A stretch of DNA of 64,000 nucleotides from Phlegmacium glaucopus. Taxonomy: Eukaryota; Basidiomycota; Agaricomycetes; Agaricales; Cortinariaceae. Position numbers and translations under genes: made by a program. Below are positions 44,401 to 55,374 of this stretch, piece by piece (the stretch's first letter is position 1; each line of letters begins with the position of its first letter). The notes below the pieces were generated by a model. It had not been told where the DNA came from. It saw nothing but the letters and a program-made list of their open reading frames with translations, and searched no databases. The DNA lies in assembly GCA_015039465.1 (NCBI GenBank), contig MU130569.1:299952-363951 (forward strand). The letters run 5' to 3'.

Positions 44401-44998
44401 TGTAACATCACTAATCCCCATACTGTGCAGCTCCCATGCTCATTTCTATAAAAGGTTAGACAAATTTTGACCTCCCCTACACAATCAGTCTGGCTCACGC
44501 CAAATCTGCCCAGTCAGCATCTCGTGACACACACCCATCCATGCTCTCTGTTGGATGAAATTGACACATTTTCTCATGGGTGACACAACTATATCAGATT
44601 CAAACATAGTAAAAATCAGTAAGGCACTTCAATAAATCTGATATCCCCAGTACCTCAGTTTTGAGGTGTCGAGCAAGTCAAGTACGAGGCCAAGATAGTA
44701 GGGGTGGGAAAAAAGCAAATCGCAGACCGGGAAGATTTGGCTGTAAGCCGGACCGATTGTTTAGGGGAGGTCAAATTTCGTCTAACCTTTTATAGAAATG
44801 AGCGCGGGAGCCGCGCGGTACGTCAATTCAAGCTCAGATTTACCGGTCCCCTTCATATACAGACGGTCACCGGTCTAACTCCAACAGTTACTTAGGTTTT
44901 CTTATTTCTTGAGACAATGGATTTCTCATATTGATGATTACAGGAGGATCGACTAAAAAAACGGTCACAAGAAAGGATATATGACGTGGAGAAACCCC
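44401..44998. other. Spacer before the lectin genes
   Basis: No gene seen. CTATAAAAGG at about 44447 is TATA-like on the plus strand, but no plus-strand gene follows. This is the 3' flank of the lectin-like unit on the minus strand. Confidence 0.4.
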
Positions 44999-45812
44999 CT
45001 ATCCACTTCCATCAAGTTGGCTTGGATCGGGTTCATTGGAGTCCCCATTTTCGGCCGTAGCTTGGTCCCATCGTGAATGTTTATCACAACGACTACTCAA
45101 AAACCGTCCATTATCATTCTTCCATGATACCTGTATTGCAGGATACCCAATGTAAGCAACCTCCGCGATAATGGGTGTACCCCGCGGTTGTGCACCAGGA
45201 TTGAATGCCCCTATTGGAATTTCCGTGAGTTGTCAACATAATGGGGTTCCGAGAGTGCGGCTTTCTTTCCCTGCTGACCTTTGGCCCAGGATTCATTTTC
45301 ATAGCAACGTTCTTGGAGGCGGAGAGTAGGATCTTGATAATAGACCCGGGCCTGTTTTCCGTTGTTCGTCCAGCCTATAACCGCGATCATCGAAGACTCA
45401 GCAGCTTCACCAAGACAAGCACCTTTGACCCAGGAATCGGTGAGAGAGGGTTGGCACAGTTCCTGTATGATTCCCAAATTATCTGCATCATACTACTTGT
45501 CAGTTCGAATTCTGAAGGGGATCCAAATGACACTTGCCTTGATAGTAGATACGAATTTCATGGTTGAACCGAATGGCCGCAATGACAGAGTTAGGAGAGA
45601 GGACGATCTTCAGCTTGAATAACGTTCCGTAGTACCAACAATTCTTTCTCTTTTCTTCGGAGTAAGCGTATTCCTGGAGTGTTCGCTTGGAATCAAGGTA
45701 GTAGATTCGTATCTAGATAAATTAGAAATGAACCGCGTCGATGTATGACATAGTGCTTACCTCTTTCCCGTTCTCCCAATTTAATGTCGTCAACGGGTGA
45801 TTTATGGCCTGA
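44999..45812 (-). pseudogene. Fucose-lectin-like unit B, frameshifted
   Basis: Exons about 45812-45761, 45712-45538 and 45482-44999. It aligns with unit A throughout: WENGKEIRIYYLDSKRTLQE, IAAIRFNHEIRIYYQD, ARVYYQDPTLRLQE, then FNPGAQPRGTPI. Intron 2 has a GC donor (CAAG|GCAAGT) and GCAG acceptor. The frame breaks by one base near 45235: before it the open frame ends in a stop at 45211-45213, after it the homologous frame runs on to the TAG at 44999-45001. No ATG starts the first exon. An alternative is that exon 1 is spliced from unit A (see findings), making B the second half of one protein. A sequencing error at the frameshift would restore it. Confidence 0.7.
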
Positions 45813-45865
45813 ACAAAATTGGGAAGACTACCGCTCGGACTAACTCGCCTCAGAGATGTTTTATA

Positions 45866-46829
45866 TCATAGAGCACGATAAACAGACCTCGTGAGCCCAT
45901 CTATAACTTGACTTCCATCATTTGGACGGTCTAGGCTGTTTAGCGGTAGGTCCCAAGCCGACGATCTGGACCGTCTACTACTCGCGAGCCCATCTAGAAC
46001 TTGACTTCCATCATTTGTAAGGTTTGGCGGTAGGTCCCAACCCGACGATTTGGACCAACTACTACTCGCAGCGCGTCCATCTGCATCTCTCCACATCACA
46101 GTGATATCCACATTACCTCCGCGAACAAGTTCTGCAGATATGGGGGTCCCACGCGGCTGTACTCCAGGGTTAAAGTCACCTAATACAATTCGGTAGACAT
46201 CGTCAATGGATGGACGTGTTTCAAGAACTGGCTCACCAATGTAATAACTATCCGCGGAGGGATCGTACACATACTCCCTGAGACGTAATTCAGGATCTTG
46301 GTAGAACATCCTAAAATGAACCAGTCCGTTGGCATCACTCCAGCAAATAGCGGCAATGCTCGAGCCCTTTACTGCTTTTTTACGGGCCCCATCTTTGGTC
46401 CATTTTTTCATGTCACCATACCGATACAATGCTCGAATAAAGTCATCGTTCGGGTCTATCTTAAGATGTTAACTTGGAAAACGTTAACAGAAGGGATAAT
46501 CATACTCACCTTGATAGTAGACACGGATATTACCGGTCCTGTAACGAATGGCAGCAAGACTGGAAGTTGGATCTAGGACGATCTTGAGATCGTGTATATA
46601 TCCTTGGTACCAGATTTTCCTGCCGTTGCTTTCCGAGTAGGCGGATTCTTGCAAAACGTTTCCGGGCCCGAGATGGTAGTTTCGGATCTGGGTGATTCGA
46701 GATCAAGGCCGCAATTGTCAATGTAATGGATGAGGTACTAACTTCTTTCCCATCGTCCCAGCTAATGCTCGTGGAACAGCGTTGATTCAAGGTGCCATGA
46801 CAGGGCTGAAAAGAAATAACCGCAGCCAT
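45866..46829 (-). CDS. Fungal fucose-specific (AAL-type) lectin-like protein, unit A
   Basis: Exons 46829-46743, 46687-46510 and 46455-45866 give 284 aa; introns GTTAGT...CCAG and GTGAGT...TAG. Repeated blade motifs of the Aleuria aurantia lectin fold are seen: GKEIRNYHLG, AAIRYRTGNIRVYYQD, AAICWSDANGLVHFRMFYQD then LRLREYVYD. Such lectins form six-bladed propellers that bind fucosylated sugars and have been proposed in fungi to act in defence or recognition. Here about four blades are clear and the C-terminus is a low-complexity WDLP...NDGSQV..GL repeat, so binding sites may be fewer. No signal peptide, as is usual. The frame stays open about 50 codons above the chosen ATG to a TTTAG, so an upstream exon is possible. 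Confidence 0.78.
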
Positions 46830-47333
46830 GAAGTCTGGAGAGTCTGGAGACAAGCCTGAGGAGACTGCGCGGTCCACTTGGTCAATGTGGGGTGCCTTCA
46901 GAACGCTGGATGTGGGAATTCGTATGACGCCCGTGAATGAGTATCGGCGTTTTAGTGCACTTGCCTAAACCGAGCATATATAAAATTCTTGTGAGATAAA
47001 GGAAAGGAAAAATTATTGTAAAAGATTCTATAGTAAACAATATCATACTAAAATACGACAAGGACTTTGTCGCCCCTGCATAACATCCCCAATAAAGGAT
47101 CTCTTGCACGCAGCAGAACAGAGGCCTGGCGAGGTTGGTGACAGCAGATCGGAACCGTGAGTGACTGATGGTCACATCAACAACATGCGGCAATTATTTA
47201 TGCATAGCTTGCAAAGCACTGTAAAATGGATGCTGTGAAAAGCCTGGCCTTCGCGGAATCGCGATTGAATACTGGCTTAGACATCGTGAGAAGTTGAAGT
47301 CACGCCATATCATTTGGAAGCAATGTTGAAGCA
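46830..47333. other. Spacer between lectin unit A and the kinase pseudogene
   Basis: Divergent intergenic region. TATATAAAAT lies at about 46975. The minus frame is open up to an AG near 46967 that could end an upstream lectin exon. No other gene is seen. Confidence 0.4.
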
Positions 47334-48764
47334 ATGTCATTGTCAAGGTTTCTCTCTACTTTTAGAAACACCCTCGGTAGGAAGTCCACAAGCTCTCTTG
47401 CTCATGCCTCTTCGACACTGCCGTCATCGTCCATCGGAAAAACAATCCAGAGCCTCAGCTTCGCTATGAACCGGGCGGATATCACCTAGTAATTCCTGGA
47501 GAACTTCAACGATATCAGGTTATTCGGAAGCTAGGCTGAGGCATTTACTCTACTGTTTGGCTCGTCCAGGACACACAGTTCGTGTTTGCCTTTTGTATCC
47601 CGGACTTTTTCGTAAGCCCCTATCCTATCTGTAAATCAGAGCCTGGCCGCTCTGAAGATCCTGGTCGGTGACTTAACAATCACAAGCAAAAAGGGAGGCT
47701 GGGATGAGCCTTGGTATGCTGAAAGTCATCCGGAAAACGATCCTCTGTCCTCTGTATCCTCATGTGTGTCAGTTACTTGACAATCTTACTCACCAAGGCC
47801 CGAATGGGAACCACTTTTGTCTGGTATTGGAGGCCATGAGCCTCAGTCTTTTCTCGACGTATACCTCGCGTTTCCTGGCACCATGCGTCTACCATTGCTC
47901 AAGCGCGTGTGCAAACACATTCTGAGCACCCTTCATTATATACACGAGTGCGGTATTATTTATACTGGTCAAACCTTCCTTCACTGTTAATTCAGTTCTT
48001 TTCTCAAAAGTTTTCTCAGATATCAAAGACGACAACATGCTCATGAGTGGTGCCATGAGTGGTGCCACGCCTGAGGAAGGGAAATTTCGAACTGAACAAT
48101 GGCTAATTGATGTCCACAACGTTCAAGCTCAGTGATCTTGGTGCAAGTAAGTAATCGCTCTCAATCTATTGCATAGTGTATGATTTAAATTTCATTAGCA
48201 AATATGATGTTAAAATCGTTTTAGCCTGAGAGTTTGTGCACCAGAAGTGATTATCGGGGCAGAGTGGGATTCAAAGGCCGATATTTGGAATTTTGGTTGT
48301 CTTGTGGGTTCCTGCCTCCTATTTCGAAGCTGGACTTGACAAAGTCAACCTAGGTATGCGAATTTGCCTGAGGATCTAAACTATTTGATCCCCACTGGGA
48401 CAATGAAAGGTCCGGGATGAACCCACCTCAGACACATTTATCTCAAATCGCTGGTCTGGTGATTTTCCTCCTGAATTTCTGGACAGAGGCAGGAAGTCAA
48501 AACTTTATTTTGACCGTCAAGGTCAGTGTCGTTCAATTCCGTCTGTGATTCATCTTATCCAGTCATTTCAATCAGGTTCCCCCCTATAGGGTGTGGCGCA
48601 GTATTCAATCACACTTAACGATCTACTGAGGAGGGCTTGTCACTCTCACAAAGAGATTCGGGAGATTGCTGATTTCCTTGTCCCTCATGCTAATGATAAA
48701 TCCCAAAGATCGGTGGCCTGCGGTTTGGTTGCTGGATCATCCTTGGTTCAAGAATGTTGAATAG
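47334..48764 (+). pseudogene. SRPK-like Ser/Thr protein kinase, degenerate
   Basis: ATG at 47334 starts a Ser/Arg-rich leader of mitochondrial-presequence type. After a frameshift the family pattern appears: RYEPGGYHLVIPGELQRYQV, then IRKLG*GIYSTVWL, where TGA (47537-47539) replaces the usual Trp in the Gly loop. CLVLEAMSLS (frameshifted), LKRVCKH..STLHYIHECGI, then across an intron YTDIKDDN (catalytic Asp present), SDLGAS, APEVIIGAEWDSKADIWNFG, FPPEFLDRGRKS and finally INPKDRWPAVWLLDHPWF ending in TAG at 48762-48764. At least one stop and several frameshifts break it. SRPK-type genes are strongly expanded in agaricomycetes, so a dead copy is not surprising. Confidence 0.8.
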
Positions 48765-49426
48765 TACTGGCAATATATATAGGCAGTTTCTTGTTTGCTA
48801 TAGAGATGTATTCTACTTTTAAATGCTTTCTTTTTAACCGTAATTTTTGATAGATAAAACATTGATGCATGAAAGACAGGATTAATTTTGACACTTGCTA
48901 TTCCACGACACCTGTCAATGCGTTACGAAGACTGGATTGTTATAATTAAAAGGGGGGTAAGCGAATGTTGGATAGAGATCTAGTCAAAGACGAAGGGAGA
49001 TAAAGAAAGGGAGAAAGGTGGGCGGAGACGCATCTAATGAGGCGGGGGGGGAAGAACAAAAGAAAGGCGGATGAGAGCGGAAAGAGAGAACCGAGAAGAA
49101 ATGAGAGAAAACTCCCGTCCGACGACGAATGACAACAAGAAAAAGAGGTACGTCCCCAAAGGAACAGAAAAGAAAAAAAAGAACATAAAAGAAGGAAAGA
49201 AAAACAACACACTCCTCGAAAATTGCCTGCCAATCTCCCATTGTCACCAGCACCATCAGCGGCACCAACAATAGCTGGGTGAGGATCATACTTAATGCCA
49301 CAGCCAGCGCGACTGCCTTTGACTCTCTGAGCAGGGTTTGGGTTTAGCAGTTGACTTAGTGGGCTTCGCGGATTGCTTGCGGAAGGTAATAACATCTTTC
49401 CTCGTCTCCAACTTATAACTGGTAAT
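48765..49426. other. Spacer with purine-rich tract
   Basis: 49000-49200 is strongly purine-rich on the plus strand (GGGAGAAAGG, AAGAAAAAGAGG). Its complement yields long Phe/Ser/Leu frames that I take as artefacts. It forms the 3' flank of the P450 gene. Confidence 0.45.
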
Positions 49427-51163
49427 TTAAATGGCAATCCTCCGCTTCTTCACCAGGACGTTCAAATCTCCCTTTGGATGCAGTACACCCAGCCCGATAC
49501 GGGACATGTCCATCTTGAGAGAAGGATGCTTTGAGGATGAGGGGTCAAGCGAGATATCAAAGTGGAGGAGGAGACAAGCGACAAAGATGCGAATCTCTTG
49601 TTGAGCGAAATGTCTACGTACATGTTATTAATTGCGATGCCTGTTTGAGACAAAAGAGTACGTACCGTCCTTCACACATGCTCACGCCGCCACCGAATGG
49701 ATTCCAGAACCGGCCCGCCTTGTCCTTGTCCCCACCCAAATACCGCCCAGGCTTGAATAGCTGTGGGTCCTCGTAAAGTTCAGTGTTCTGATGGACAGTG
49801 CGTGTCACACACACGAGTTCGTCGTCCTTCTCGAATCTGTACCCGGCAAGGTATGCACCTTCTGGTTCGGTAACGCGGCGGATGGAGGCAGACGAGGTGG
49901 TGAAGCGGAGTGTTTCAGTGATTGTTGAAGTTAGGAGTGGGAGTGGGGCAGCGAGGATAAATGTGGACAGGAAGGAACTCGATGGTGCGTGTGTCGCTTT
50001 GAACGTCTCCAATGAGGCGTCGAGCTCTTCGTAGAGTGGTGCGAGGCCAGACTCTTGCTGGAGCATGAGTCCTATCACCCAGAAGCACGCCCAGGTCGAG
50101 TTGGCCTGCAGTGCCCAGAGGTCTGTGAGAAGGAGTGCGGCGACATCGCGATCGTTGTACCCTGCAGCGCGCGAGTCATCCACCATTCTCTTCACGAGTT
50201 CACATGCACTTTCATCACGCTCACCCTTCTCTGCGTTCCAGCGTTCCTCGATCCATTGTTGGATCACGTCCGTGAGCTGTGAGCGGACCTTTCGGGCAGA
50301 AGAGGTGACAATGTTGGGCATGAATTCGGCTGCAAGGAGTGGGAATGCATTGTCAAAAGCAAGGAAGAGGGGGTAAGAGGTAGTGGTGGGGAATGTGGTC
50401 CCCATGAACGCGAGCATGGCCGAGTCATACATTTGCGGATGGAGGAACTGCACGAGTGACGTGCTCTGTGGCGGGTTGAAGGAAGAGAGTATACGTAGAG
50501 TTTGCTGTGCGTAGGAAGACGTGAGGGATCCGATGGCTGTTGGAGCAAGAAGACGATGGTGATAGACGAAAAGTTCGTCTTTCATGTAGGGGGTGTAGAC
50601 TGATTCGTGGAGCATACCAAAGATGTTCACTGAATATTCAAGACGGATGGGAGCAAACCCAAATGACTTTATGGAATTAGTTGATTAATTGTGGTTAAGA
50701 CTAAAGGTCAAGCACTCACCTTGGCGTTCTTGTACACCTCCCTGATCAACTATTTGGGGTAAAAGTGAACACCTAGATAACAAAAATCAAAAAGGGGACT
50801 TGCCGCCGCATCGGTCACATAATACTTGGTATTTCCACCCACCATGACCCCAAACACACCATTCGCGCCCACCTTGCTGCTCGCATCCCTAAAGAAGCGA
50901 TCTGGATCCTTAGCAATCGAGATCATAGACCCAATCCAGGGAAGGAGGTGGGACACCATGGGTGGCTTGCCAGGCGCTTTGCGGTGACGCCGTAGAAACT
51001 GGTAGGCAAAGGCAAAGAAGACGAGACCCACACCGAGAATTGTTGGTGACACGATTGGTCTTTTCAGATCCAGGCACAATGACCTTCCCACCATTTTCAT
51101 ATCAATGTGGGAGCACATTCCAGGAGGAATCAGCGTAACGGGTATTGTAGGGAGCGAGTCCAT
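49427..51163 (-). CDS. Cytochrome P450, CYP7/CYP8-like (second of two)
   Basis: Exons 51163-50804, 50749-50720, 50666-49666 and 49613-49427; 525 aa. A membrane anchor (PTILGVGLVFFAFAYQFLRR) is followed by the Pro hinge KAPGKPP. The I-helix region reads LWALQANSTWACFW, lacking the usual AGxDT, as in the CYP7/CYP8 group and its fungal relatives. ExxR is ETLR, and the heme loop is NPFGGGVSMCEGR with the Cys ligand. Exon 2 is 30 nt. The first intron has a GC donor (GCGGCG|GCAAGT); no GT site fits. The start is the ATG giving residues MDSLPTIPV; a longer version by 30 codons is possible. CYP7/8-like members hydroxylate sterols or rearrange oxygenated lipids in animals; the fungal substrate is unknown. 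Confidence 0.93.
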
Positions 51164-51539
51164 CAAAATGAACGCGTTGCATGTATTACTCAGCCAATGA
51201 ACCGTGTGAAGTGAAACGGACCCTGATATGTCGCTCGAAAATATCGACTCCAAACAGACACATCAACTCTTCCTACCTACGATTGAACATCTCGCACTTT
51301 TTGGTTAACGGATAACGGCCGCAACTTCATTGACTACATTAATACGACCTACACTAAAAGTACACTGAATGTGAAAGTATACGACTACAATAGCTGCTGT
51401 TCAATAAAAAATTAAGAACTCTATCCCTCGTCTAATCTTCAACAACCTTTTGATTCCGACGACTTTCGTTGTCTTTGTTCAGAATTAAATGATAAAAAGA
51501 GCGGTTCTTTCGAGGAAATTAGTAAAGACTTACATTTAA

Positions 51540-51830
51540 ATACTGATCTACTGCTTCCTCGGGAGCTTGTACATACGGGAGACAATCCTCAAATGCCTTC
51601 AGAAAAGGTTTGTGGCTGCATTAAAGTCCCATCTGATTTATAACATCCATTCGATAAATAACTCAAACCTAGAGCATCACGCACGAATATTTCCCAAGCC
51701 CGGCCAATAGACAAGCTCTCGACCTGCCACCACATCTTATGAACAGGCAACTCCGGGATGTTATCAACACGTCTCTTTAGCCTCAGTAATTCCAGAGTTA
51801 ATTCCACTACAACTCAGTCGCGAGTACTCA
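51540..51830 (-). other. Coding-like exons of an unresolved minus-strand gene
   Basis: Two stretches look coding: 51823-51670 (ELTLELLRLKRRVDNIPELP, then GRAWEIFVRDAL) and 51620-51545 (HKPFLKAFEDCLPYVQAP). A GTTTGA...TGCAG intron lies between, but the phases do not match, so either the donor differs or there is a lesion. No family is recognised. The upstream end lies 9 bp before the start of the plus-strand gene at 51839, so a bidirectional arrangement is possible. Confidence 0.35.
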
Positions 51831-51838
51831 GAGCAGGG

Positions 51839-52209
51839 ATGTCTGTAAGCCGAGACAAATCGGGCAACATTTCTGCAACGGACAACAGCGTCACACCAGA
51901 AAAGGTATGCTCGCTGTTGACATTTATCTTGCCGGTACCAACGGAACCACATAGCATCTTAAAGACTGGAAAGTCGACTCACAACATCCATATTACCTCG
52001 AGCCTGTCTTTTCAAATGACAAGCTTGAATACCACAGCTACAATCCGCCTCAGGGGTTCACTGCTGAGGAAATCTTTGAATTTGAAGGCGCCAAGGAGAC
52101 TTTAGGCACAGTGGAGAAAGTTAGAGAGATTTTTGAGGAGGGGGAAAGGTTCGGAACTCTGGACGTTACTGGGGATGATATCTTCAAGGTATCAAAGAGT
52201 AGTAGTTGA
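51839..52209 (+). CDS. Small acidic protein, hypothetical
   Basis: Exons 51839-51904 and 51955-52209 (GTATGC...ATAG intron) give 106 aa. The C-terminal two thirds is Glu-rich and helix-prone (AEEIFEFEGAKETLGTVEKV) with good codon use; the Tyr/Pro-rich middle (HPYYLEPVF) precedes it. No signal peptide or known domain is seen. A longer upstream frame without a better start exists. The spliced frame and composition support a real gene, but its job cannot be told. Confidence 0.6.
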
Positions 52210-55200
52210 CTTTGGATCATTTTCTGTGACCATGTTCTTGTGTAATAACTTGATCTAAGCCCAGCAAGAACACACGGGGTCACCTAATCTAGGAGATCCT
52301 ATCTAATTGTACCCTTCAAGTGGAGCATGCCTTCATTGCGTGCACCTCTAAATGTCCTATCGACGCCTGTGTCCTCGCTAAGCTATTTCATTCGTTGCAT
52401 GCGTATACTAGACGAAATCTAAGCGAAAATCCGGAATTATGGATATTAGTAGTTGTTGTGATGGCAATGATGCAAAGTGGAATGAGCGTTTGAAGGGAAA
52501 GATTGCAGATCTGGATCAAACATCTAAAATATAAATTGTAAGCCAAAGTTCAAAAGAGAAAACTTGAGAAAACTTAAAGATATACGGGCCTCAGAGAGGC
52601 AGACAAAACTCCTAATATTTTTATGCAAAAGAATCTAACGAGTATCTTTCTGGCAGAGAGAATGCCTTTATCGCACATTGTATGAGAGCTTCGAACATCC
52701 CCAGCAGCAACATAAAGAAGGGGTTGGTAAATTCATGAGCCACCTAAAATAAATCGAAAAGTTTAAGCCGTAGAATCTCAGGAGAAAAAGAAAGGGCACA
52801 TACGCTATACAAACACGTAAAGAAGTCTTGAACGATATCCAAGATGATGCTAAGCAGAATATTAAAAGTTATTCATACAAGGAAGGCCGGTAACCTACAC
52901 TCTCCATCGAACTTTCAATGCTTAACACTGTTAATGCACCCTGTAAAAGGACAGGCAACAGGCTCTGCACAACCGTTTCTCCCTTCCCACTCCAACCTCC
53001 AATCATATAATTCAACGAGCATATCGCAGGACTCAATTGCGAACAGAGGGTGTCAGCAATCGAAAGCCAAGCGGCCGTCATCTAGCGTTGCACAGCCAAA
53101 GATACGAGCTCGGGGGGTGGACCAGCGGGTAACCACCACAAGGTAATATCCAAGGGAAAGGATGCTATCATTTTGAAAGGATCACTTAGCGCCTAATATA
53201 TACGCCGTTAGCGACAGTCATGGAGTAGAAGTTGGGTAAACAAGCATTTACCGCTTCAGCTGCCGCATCTGTCGACCATTATTGTAAACACACCCTCTAT
53301 AGTGACAAAAACCTTTTCGCGTAGCTTTTTCGCCCTCGGTTCAGCGTGAGTTTGCCTTTTACCTGCCCCCTACACCATGACATCCAGGTCCGACTCATCT
53401 TCAAGTATGTCAATCTTTCAATCGTTCTGGTAAGTTCTTTCCCGATGCCAGCTAAGTTTCAAGCTATAGTATGGTCGCAACTCGAGTTTCTTCCGGGAGC
53501 CAAGGAGAGAATGAGAAAAATGGGAGCAAAGGAGGAGAGAGCTATGTACTGTTGAGGCAGTTTGTAATGTGTCGTAAAGCTTTTGCACTATCGGATTAAC
53601 GATGGCCTGTAAGTTAAATGAATAAGAACAAAGGAAAGAAAATACATATGTCGATAGTGTCGAGATGGGTGGAGTGGCCCCGGCATAGAACGAGTGGATC
53701 GTTTGTATCGGCTTGTTGCGTCTCCGTCACGGTTATTCGCATGTCACGTGATTAGCACTTTCCAATCGTCTGGGCAAAAATACAAAACTTGACCGCCGCT
53801 CTCGATTCCAGAGAAAAGGTTAACACTCAAGAAAACTGCGTTCCTTATTCGAGGCCCATCAATTAACCACATCCCAGAAACAGCCTGATGTGGAGTGGAG
53901 TTTAATGGCCATCTAAATTGGTGCTCGTCCTCGGGGACGGATATGACCAGGCAGAATTGGAGGGTGTTATTGCGACTCCAGACACGCTTCCTGAGGCGTC
54001 GCTAGATGTTTTAACTCCCGGCATCTGATCGTCGTGGTAGATGTATGCGTAAAGGTACTTGTCAAGGTTGTCATCCCAGTATCTGATTCATTCTCTAGGC
54101 TGATGACTACACCCCAAGTGTCTGTGTCATGTAGACATTGGCCATTGCTGCCAGATGACATTACCTTTAACAGCGTCATCGACCATATATGTTCTTTTCA
54201 TGTGAGATAGCCCCAGAATTAACTGCTTCATCAAATTCTTTATAGCTCATTGATCATCTGAATGCTAAATTGGTTCCTATGAACTGGCGGGTTGTGAGTC
54301 TTCAAGAAAATTCGAGCTAACTGGACAATGCGGCGGATCCTGGCCAGAAGGCTGGCAGCGATGTGTATCTGAATATACGTGTTATGCATAGAACCAACGA
54401 TATAGGTGAATGGGACGAACTAATCAAACTGCAAAACAACTTCAACCAGGGCTTTACACATTCAGGTCATACAAGACCGAGTCCTCAATACTACTTGGAT
54501 TTAGTACTAGTAAGCATGGTCGAATTGCAATTTCGAAAACATGTCCGAAATCGCAGCACGACTTTCTGTTGAGGGACTATGTGAGTCGCATACATTTATT
54601 TTCTCTACTTAAACTCAGTCTAATATAATTCTCGTCTCCATGAAAAATAGGTTCCAAAAGGTACAACCTCGACCGTTTGCTTCGGGGAGTACATACGTAG
54701 GCCCTCAATAGTCAAGACTTGTTGCTGCTATTTAGTTCGCGACAATCTGGAATGAAACTGAAAGAACCCGCCCAGCCGCTACCTGGGTTGAGTGAAGCGT
54801 TCTCCCAAACACAAATGCCAAAATTCTCTTCAGAAAGCGCGACTGTGTTAGCTAGTTCAGCGTACATTGCATATAAGGCACAGCTCTTAGTAAGTGTGGT
54901 ATCTGTTGAACGAAACAGTGCCATGAAGAAAGAGAAGCAACTGTGTTATGATACACCACCCTGGTCGACATGGGCTCGTCCAGTATTAAATTTACATAAA
55001 CGGATACATATGAGCGGATTCCTGCCACCAAAAAAAAGAACGAATCACTTAGGGAGTGAGGAAGAAGCTTTAAAAGAATGTCCAATGTAAAAACGAAGAG
55101 AAGAACAAATGGTCATGCGCATAGTGGGGGGCTGTAGTTCCGTGAGATCGTGATAACAAGGCGGAGCATTAGTAGATGTGAAGTTTCGTAGATATTCGAA

Positions 55201-55374
55201 GGAACTGTATATAGGATGAACAAGGAAGAAAAGTGAGGTGGCGGGAAAAAATCTAGACGAAAATAGGGATGGTACGAGACTCGATATCATTGAAAACAAA
55301 ATACACAACAAGCCTTGAAGAGGGAAGAAAATAAAAGGGAAGAAAATAAAAGGAGACACCAGCTTACATCGAAA
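52210..55374. other. Gene-free region
   Basis: Over 3 kb without a supported gene. Frames at 52844-53146 and 54719-55090 (plus) and 53967-54179 and 54712-54924 (minus) are open but lack motifs and splice structure. GTCACGTGATTAG at about 53743 has a CACGTG palindrome. 54.3-54.7 kb may hold exon remnants. Confidence 0.4.

Noticed and set aside
46882..47193. Minus-strand frame of 103 codons upstream of lectin unit A
   Set aside because: Hydrophobic, no motif, and in a different frame from the possible upstream lectin exon.
48946..49437. Minus-strand frames rich in Phe, Ser and Leu
   Set aside because: Antisense of a purine tract, overlapping the 3' end of the P450 gene.
54712..55090. Overlapping frames on both strands
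   Set aside because: Neither shows a family motif, a clear start or splice partners.
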